Shown here: in pieces, positions 51,586-55,316 of the stretch
Position numbering within the stretch: the stretch's first letter is position 1
Layout: each line of letters starts with the position of its first letter
From: Halopseudomonas aestusnigri
GTDB taxonomy: Bacteria > Pseudomonadota > Gammaproteobacteria > Pseudomonadales > Pseudomonadaceae
Assembly: GCF_002197985.1 (NCBI RefSeq)
Contig: NZ_NBYK01000001.1
Coordinates: 137,682 to 192,997, forward strand
Direction: 5' to 3'
Length of the DNA: 55,316 nucleotides
Made by a program: the position numbers and the translations under genes
The notes under the pieces: model-generated
What the model was told of the DNA's origin: nothing
The model's database searches: none
The model's input: the letters and a program-made list of their open reading frames with translations, nothing else

Positions 51586-52529
51586 CCCGCGTGCTGGTAC
51601 TGGTTGCGCCCGGCGACGCGCCGCTGCCGGGGCTGGATGATCTGCCGACCACGGTAGAACTGCGCACGGTCAGCAGCGAGTCTGATCTGCGCACGCATTT
51701 GCCGCAGACCGATGTGCTGGTAGTGACGGATTTTCGCACCGACCTGCTTGAGCGCTGCTGGCCGGACGAGCACCGCATTCGCTGGGTGCATGCGACCAGT
51801 GCCGGCGTTGATGCGTTGATGTTCCCAGCGCTGTGGGACAGCGATGTACTGCTGACCAACGCGCGCGGCGTGTTTGATCTGGGCATCGCCGAGTACGTGC
51901 TGGGTGCGGTGCTGATGCACGCCAAGGACAGCCTCGGCAACCTGGCGCTGCAACGCCAGCAGCGCTGGCAGCATCGCGAGACCGCGCTGGTGGCCCGGCA
52001 GCGGGCGCTGGTGATCGGCGCCGGGTCCATTGGCAGCGAGGTGGCGCGGCTGCTGTCGGCGCTGGATATCGAGGTGATCGGTATCGCCCGGACCGCCCGC
52101 AGCGCCGAACACTTCAGCCGCGTACTGGCCAGTGAACAACTGGATGGCGCGTTGCCCGAGGCTGACATTGTGGTGATTACCGCACCGCTGACCGACGCCA
52201 CGCGAGGCTTGATCAACCGCGACCGGTTAGCGCGCATGCGCGCTGATGCGCTGCTGGTCAACGTCGGCCGCGGTGCCATCGTGGTGACCGACGATCTGGT
52301 CGCGGCCCTGCAGGCCGGCCAGTTGGGGGGGGCCGTGCTGGATGTGGTGGACCCCGAGCCGCTGCCGGAAGGCCATCCGTTGTGGGAACTGCCCAATGTG
52401 ATGCTGTCTGCGCACATGGCGGGCGACTTTATCGGCTGGCGCCGTGCGCTGGGCGAGCAGTTCATGGCCAACCTGCAGCGCTGGCTGGCCGATGAGCCCC
52501 TGCTCAATATCGTGAACAGGGGGAAATAG
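51582..52529 (+). CDS. D-isomer specific 2-hydroxyacid dehydrogenase family protein
   Basis: This 315-residue NAD-binding dehydrogenase has RALVIGAGSIGSEVARLLSAL, catalytic arginine in LVNVGRGAIV, glutamate in DVVDPEPLPEGHPLW and histidine in VMLSAHMAGD. It matches the GhrA/phosphoglycerate dehydrogenase-like group that reduces 2-oxo acids such as glyoxylate or hydroxypyruvate. It is coupled to the aminotransferase gene by an ATGA overlap. The substrate is unknown. Confidence 0.9.
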   Translation: MTRVLVLVAPGDAPLPGLDDLPTTVELRTVSSESDLRTHLPQTDVLVVTDFRTDLLERCWPDEHRIRWVHATSAGVDALMFPALWDSDVLLTNARGVFDLGIAEYVLGAVLMHAKDSLGNLALQRQQRWQHRETALVARQRALVIGAGSIGSEVARLLSALDIEVIGIARTARSAEHFSRVLASEQLDGALPEADIVVITAPLTDATRGLINRDRLARMRADALLVNVGRGAIVVTDDLVAALQAGQLGGAVLDVVDPEPLPEGHPLWELPNVMLSAHMAGDFIGWRRALGEQFMANLQRWLADEPLLNIVNRGK

Positions 52530-52579
52530 CGCCCGGCAATAAGGCGAAGTCCGGGCTCTCTGGCACTGAGGAGGCGAAT

Positions 52580-53998
52580 ATGTCCAACGACATTCTGGCA
52601 ATGACGGCAACCCAGCTGCGTGCGCATTTTGTTGATCGACAGCTGTCACCGGTCGAGGTGGCCAATTGTCTGCTTGATCAGATTGAGCGTGTTGATGGGC
52701 ACACCAACGGCTTCTGTCTGGTTGACCGGGAGACCAGTGTGGCGCTGGCACGTGCAGCGGAGCAGCGCTATGTCGAAGGGTGCCCCAGCGGGTTGCTGGA
52801 CGGCGTACCGGTGGCGGTCAAGGACGTCTTTCTGACCCCGATGTGGCCGACCCTGAAAGGCTCGCACACGGTCGACCCGCAAAGCACACTCGGCAAGACC
52901 GGCGCCTGTACCGCGGCGCTGGCCCGCCACAACTATGTGCCGATCGGCAAGACCACAACGCCGGAGCTCGGCTGGAAAGGGGTGACCGACAACCCGGTTG
53001 ACGGGGTCACCAACAACCCCTGGAATCCGGACAAAACCGCCGGCGGCTCCAGCGGCGGCAGCGGGGTGGCGGTTGCCCTGGGCATGGCGCCGATGGCGCT
53101 GGGGACCGATGCCGGCGGCTCGATTCGGATTCCTGCCTCCTTTTGCGGCATCGTCGGTCTCAAACCCTCCTTTGGTGAAGTGCCGCACTGGCCCTCCAGC
53201 CCTTTTGGCACCCTGGCCCATGCCGGGCCGATGACCTGGACGGTTGAAGACTGTGCGCTGATGATGAATGTGCTGGCCGAGCCCGATTACCGCGATACCC
53301 ACGCTGTGCCGCGCCGCAATATCGACTATCTGGCTGAGTTGCGCAGCGGGGTAAAGGGTTTGAAGATCGCCTACAGCCCCAATCTGGGCTATGTGGATGT
53401 TGATCCCGAGGTGGAAGCAGCCGTGGCCGAGGCGGCCCGCGTGCTGGCCGAACTGGGGGCCGAGGTGGTGCGGGTTGACCCCGGTTTCAGTGATCCGCTG
53501 GCTGCCTTTGGCCATCTGTTTTACGGCGGAGCGGCCAATGCCATTCGCGACCTGGGGCCGAAGAAACGGGAGGTGATGGATCCGGAACTGGTCAAGGTAT
53601 CGGAAAAGGCAGCCCGCCTGAGCATGCTGGACTACATGGGGGCGGTGAACGAGTCGATGGCGTTGCGCGAGCGCATGGCGACCTTCCATCAGAAGTACGA
53701 CCTGTTGCTCACCCCGACCCTGCCACTGACCGCCTTCAAGACCGGGCGCGAGGTGCCGGAGGACTGGCCAAGCACCCGCTGGCCGACCTGGACGCCCTTT
53801 ACCTATCCGTTCAACATGACCGGCCAGCCGGCCATCTCTGTGCCCTGCGGATTTGACAGCCAGGGGCTGCCGATTGGCTTGCAACTGGTGGGCGCGCGCT
53901 TCAATGATGCTCTGGTGCTGCGCGCGGGGTATGCGTATCAGCAGGCCGCTCCGTTGACCGACCGCCGTCCGGCGCTCTTTACCACCGTCAAGGAGTAA
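52580..53998 (+). CDS. Amidase (amidase signature family)
   Basis: This 472-residue protein has the Ser-cisSer-Lys triad of the amidase signature family: lysine in GVPVAVKDVF, GGSSGGSGVAVALGMAPMALGTDAGGSIRIPASFCG with both serines, and a standard carboxy terminus. It hydrolyses a carboxamide, probably feeding the amino acid or keto acid used by the neighbouring aminotransferases; omega-amidase-like or aryl-amide substrates are also possible. It follows GAGGAGGCGAAT and lies 50 bp after the dehydrogenase. Confidence 0.92.
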   Translation: MSNDILAMTATQLRAHFVDRQLSPVEVANCLLDQIERVDGHTNGFCLVDRETSVALARAAEQRYVEGCPSGLLDGVPVAVKDVFLTPMWPTLKGSHTVDPQSTLGKTGACTAALARHNYVPIGKTTTPELGWKGVTDNPVDGVTNNPWNPDKTAGGSSGGSGVAVALGMAPMALGTDAGGSIRIPASFCGIVGLKPSFGEVPHWPSSPFGTLAHAGPMTWTVEDCALMMNVLAEPDYRDTHAVPRRNIDYLAELRSGVKGLKIAYSPNLGYVDVDPEVEAAVAEAARVLAELGAEVVRVDPGFSDPLAAFGHLFYGGAANAIRDLGPKKREVMDPELVKVSEKAARLSMLDYMGAVNESMALRERMATFHQKYDLLLTPTLPLTAFKTGREVPEDWPSTRWPTWTPFTYPFNMTGQPAISVPCGFDSQGLPIGLQLVGARFNDALVLRAGYAYQQAAPLTDRRPALFTTVKE

Positions 53999-54002
53999 TG
54001 CC

Positions 54003-55208
54003 ATGCCGCTGGGAAACTCCGATATTGATCTGTATGAATCCGAAGACCCGATCTGGAATCCGGCGCTGCTGACCATTCCCATTCCGGGGATTCGCAAGAT
54101 GGTCAATCTGGCCGCCAACATGGAGGATGTGATCCATCTGTCCATCGGTCAGCCGGATCTGCCGGCGCCGGATGTGGTGGTTGAAGCGTCGGTCGAGGCG
54201 CTGCGCGCCGGACAGACTGGCTACACCATGGACGCCGGCCTGCCGGAGCTGCTGGAATCGCTGGCGGAGTACTACAGCGAACGCTACCAGCGGCCGTTGA
54301 CGTCGGACAACATCATGGTCACCACCGGTGCGACCGAGGCGCTCTATCTGGCGCTGACAGCGGTTGCAGCCCCAGGCCGTCACTTTATCGTGCCGGATCC
54401 GGCGTTCATGCTCTATGCACCGCTGATTCGCATGAACGGCGGCGAGGTGACCGAGATATCAACGCGTGCCGAGAATCATCACCAGCTTGATCCGCAGGAG
54501 GTGATCGATGCCATTGAGCCGCATACCTACGCGATCATTCTCAACTCGCCGAGCAACCCGACCGGCACGCTGTATCCGCGCGAGACGCTGGAGGCGATTC
54601 TGGAAGAGGCGGCCTACCGTGGTATCCATGTCATCAGCGATGAGGTGTACGACCACCTGATCTATGACGGGCGAGAATACCCGTCGGTGCTGTCGTGCTG
54701 CAGCGATCTGGATCACGTGATGGTAGTCAGCAGTTTTTCCAAGACCTACAGCATGGCCGGTATGCGCATCGGCTGGCTGATCGGCAGCCAGGCGGCAATC
54801 AAGAAGCTGCGGCGCTATCACATGTTCACCACCACGGTCGCCAATACGCCGTTCCAGTGGGCCGGGGTAGCGGCGCTGCGCAGCGGCGGGCCGTTTATCG
54901 AGCAGATGCTGAGCGAGTACACCCGGCGTCGCGACCGGCTGGTCGAGCTGGTGGAACAGACGCCGCACCTGACTGGCTACAAGCCCGAGGGCGCTTTTTA
55001 TCTGTTTCCGTCGCTGCCAGAAGGGGTAAACGGCACCAACGTGGCGTTGCGGCTGTTGAAGGAAACCGGAGTCTGCACCATTCCCGGCGAGACCTTCGGC
55101 AACAGTTGCAGCAATGCCTTGCGGCTGAGCTATTCCACCTCGCTGGAGCGGATCGAGCAGGCGTTCGAGCGGATTATTCCGTGGATGGAGAAGCAGGATT
55201 TTGATTAG
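54003..55208 (+). CDS. Class I/II pyridoxal-phosphate aminotransferase
   Basis: This 401-residue enzyme has the fold type I pattern: LSIGQPDLPAPDVVVEASVE, MVTTGATEALYLAL, ILNSPSNPTGTLYPRETLE, VISDEVYDHLIYDG and the cofactor lysine in VVSSFSKTYSMAGMRIGWL. It resembles aspartate or aromatic aminotransferases of the AAT-I group. It starts 4 bp after the amidase stop and ends the operon as seen here; the remaining 108 bp of the window contain no gene I can support and no clear terminator. Confidence 0.9.
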   Translation: MPLGNSDIDLYESEDPIWNPALLTIPIPGIRKMVNLAANMEDVIHLSIGQPDLPAPDVVVEASVEALRAGQTGYTMDAGLPELLESLAEYYSERYQRPLTSDNIMVTTGATEALYLALTAVAAPGRHFIVPDPAFMLYAPLIRMNGGEVTEISTRAENHHQLDPQEVIDAIEPHTYAIILNSPSNPTGTLYPRETLEAILEEAAYRGIHVISDEVYDHLIYDGREYPSVLSCCSDLDHVMVVSSFSKTYSMAGMRIGWLIGSQAAIKKLRRYHMFTTTVANTPFQWAGVAALRSGGPFIEQMLSEYTRRRDRLVELVEQTPHLTGYKPEGAFYLFPSLPEGVNGTNVALRLLKETGVCTIPGETFGNSCSNALRLSYSTSLERIEQAFERIIPWMEKQDFD

Positions 55209-55316
55209 GGCGGGGCCTTTATGGCTGGCAGTTGCGCGCTCAATCCTTTTGGCGCGGGCCGTTAATGGTTGGCCGTTTCATACGCTGCGTTGCTGCTGAA
55301 GCAGCTTTTCGCCTTG

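Noticed and set aside
52646-54145. 499-residue open frame opposite the amidase
   Set aside because: It is a shadow of the amidase gene; the amidase triad is on the plus strand.

Overview
The window is a contiguous, GC-rich, densely coded stretch of chromosome from a gammaproteobacterium of the Pseudomonadaceae. The order ffh - rpsP-rimM-trmD-rplS - xerD - dsbC - hom - thrC is the classic Pseudomonas arrangement. The opgGH operon, the YeeN/YebC protein and the tandem glycine riboswitch fit the same group. A marine Pseudomonas/Halopseudomonas-type strain is my guess; species cannot be fixed without a search.

Layout. (1) 1-2975 is a small chromosomal integron. It has a dead integron integrase on the minus strand, a LexA (SOS) box in front of it, an attI junction, and three gene cassettes with recognisable attC sites. 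The cassettes carry a two-helix membrane protein, a DUF2513 protein and a toxin-antitoxin pair. (2) 3381-6995 is one large membrane GGDEF-EAL gene, split by a 1321-bp IS3-family element (4697-6017, 27-bp perfect inverted repeats, GCT target duplication) and carrying a separate frameshift near its start. (3) 7330-19302 is ordinary accessory and housekeeping DNA: a DUF3010 protein, an orphan C39-like peptidase, a secreted ATP-dependent DNA ligase, an RlpA-like lipoprotein, a DUF2855/TetR divergent pair, YkuD and two Nudix hydrolases, gamma carbonic anhydrase, purT, an SGNH hydrolase, a CorB-type membrane protein and a CcsA-like protein. (4) 19466-27710 is the conserved core: SRP protein Ffh, the rpsP operon, XerD, DsbC and threonine synthesis. 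(5) 27766-34198 holds Ohr, an RND efflux pair, an EamA exporter and a TRIC-type membrane protein under a tandem glycine riboswitch. (6) 34553-42654 holds YpfJ, a CHAD protein, a metallo-beta-lactamase/LysR operon with a near-ideal LysR box, a PspA/YiaA envelope-stress pair, an XRE regulator overlapping a truncated membrane-anchored MreB-like gene, a YebC-family regulator and small envelope proteins. (7) 42870-46819 is the osmoregulated periplasmic glucan operon, with a shortened OpgH and an extra small ORF between opgG and opgH. (8) 47647-55208 is a six-gene catabolic operon: aldehyde dehydrogenase, beta-decarboxylating dehydrogenase, two aminotransferases, a 2-hydroxyacid dehydrogenase and an amidase.

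The most interesting points are the integron, whose cassette boundaries check each other although the integrase is dead; the XRE plus mini-MreB pair; the opgG-orf-opgH arrangement; the 25-bp-arm hairpin between hom and thrC; and the catabolic operon of unknown substrate. No tRNA, rRNA or CRISPR array was seen.
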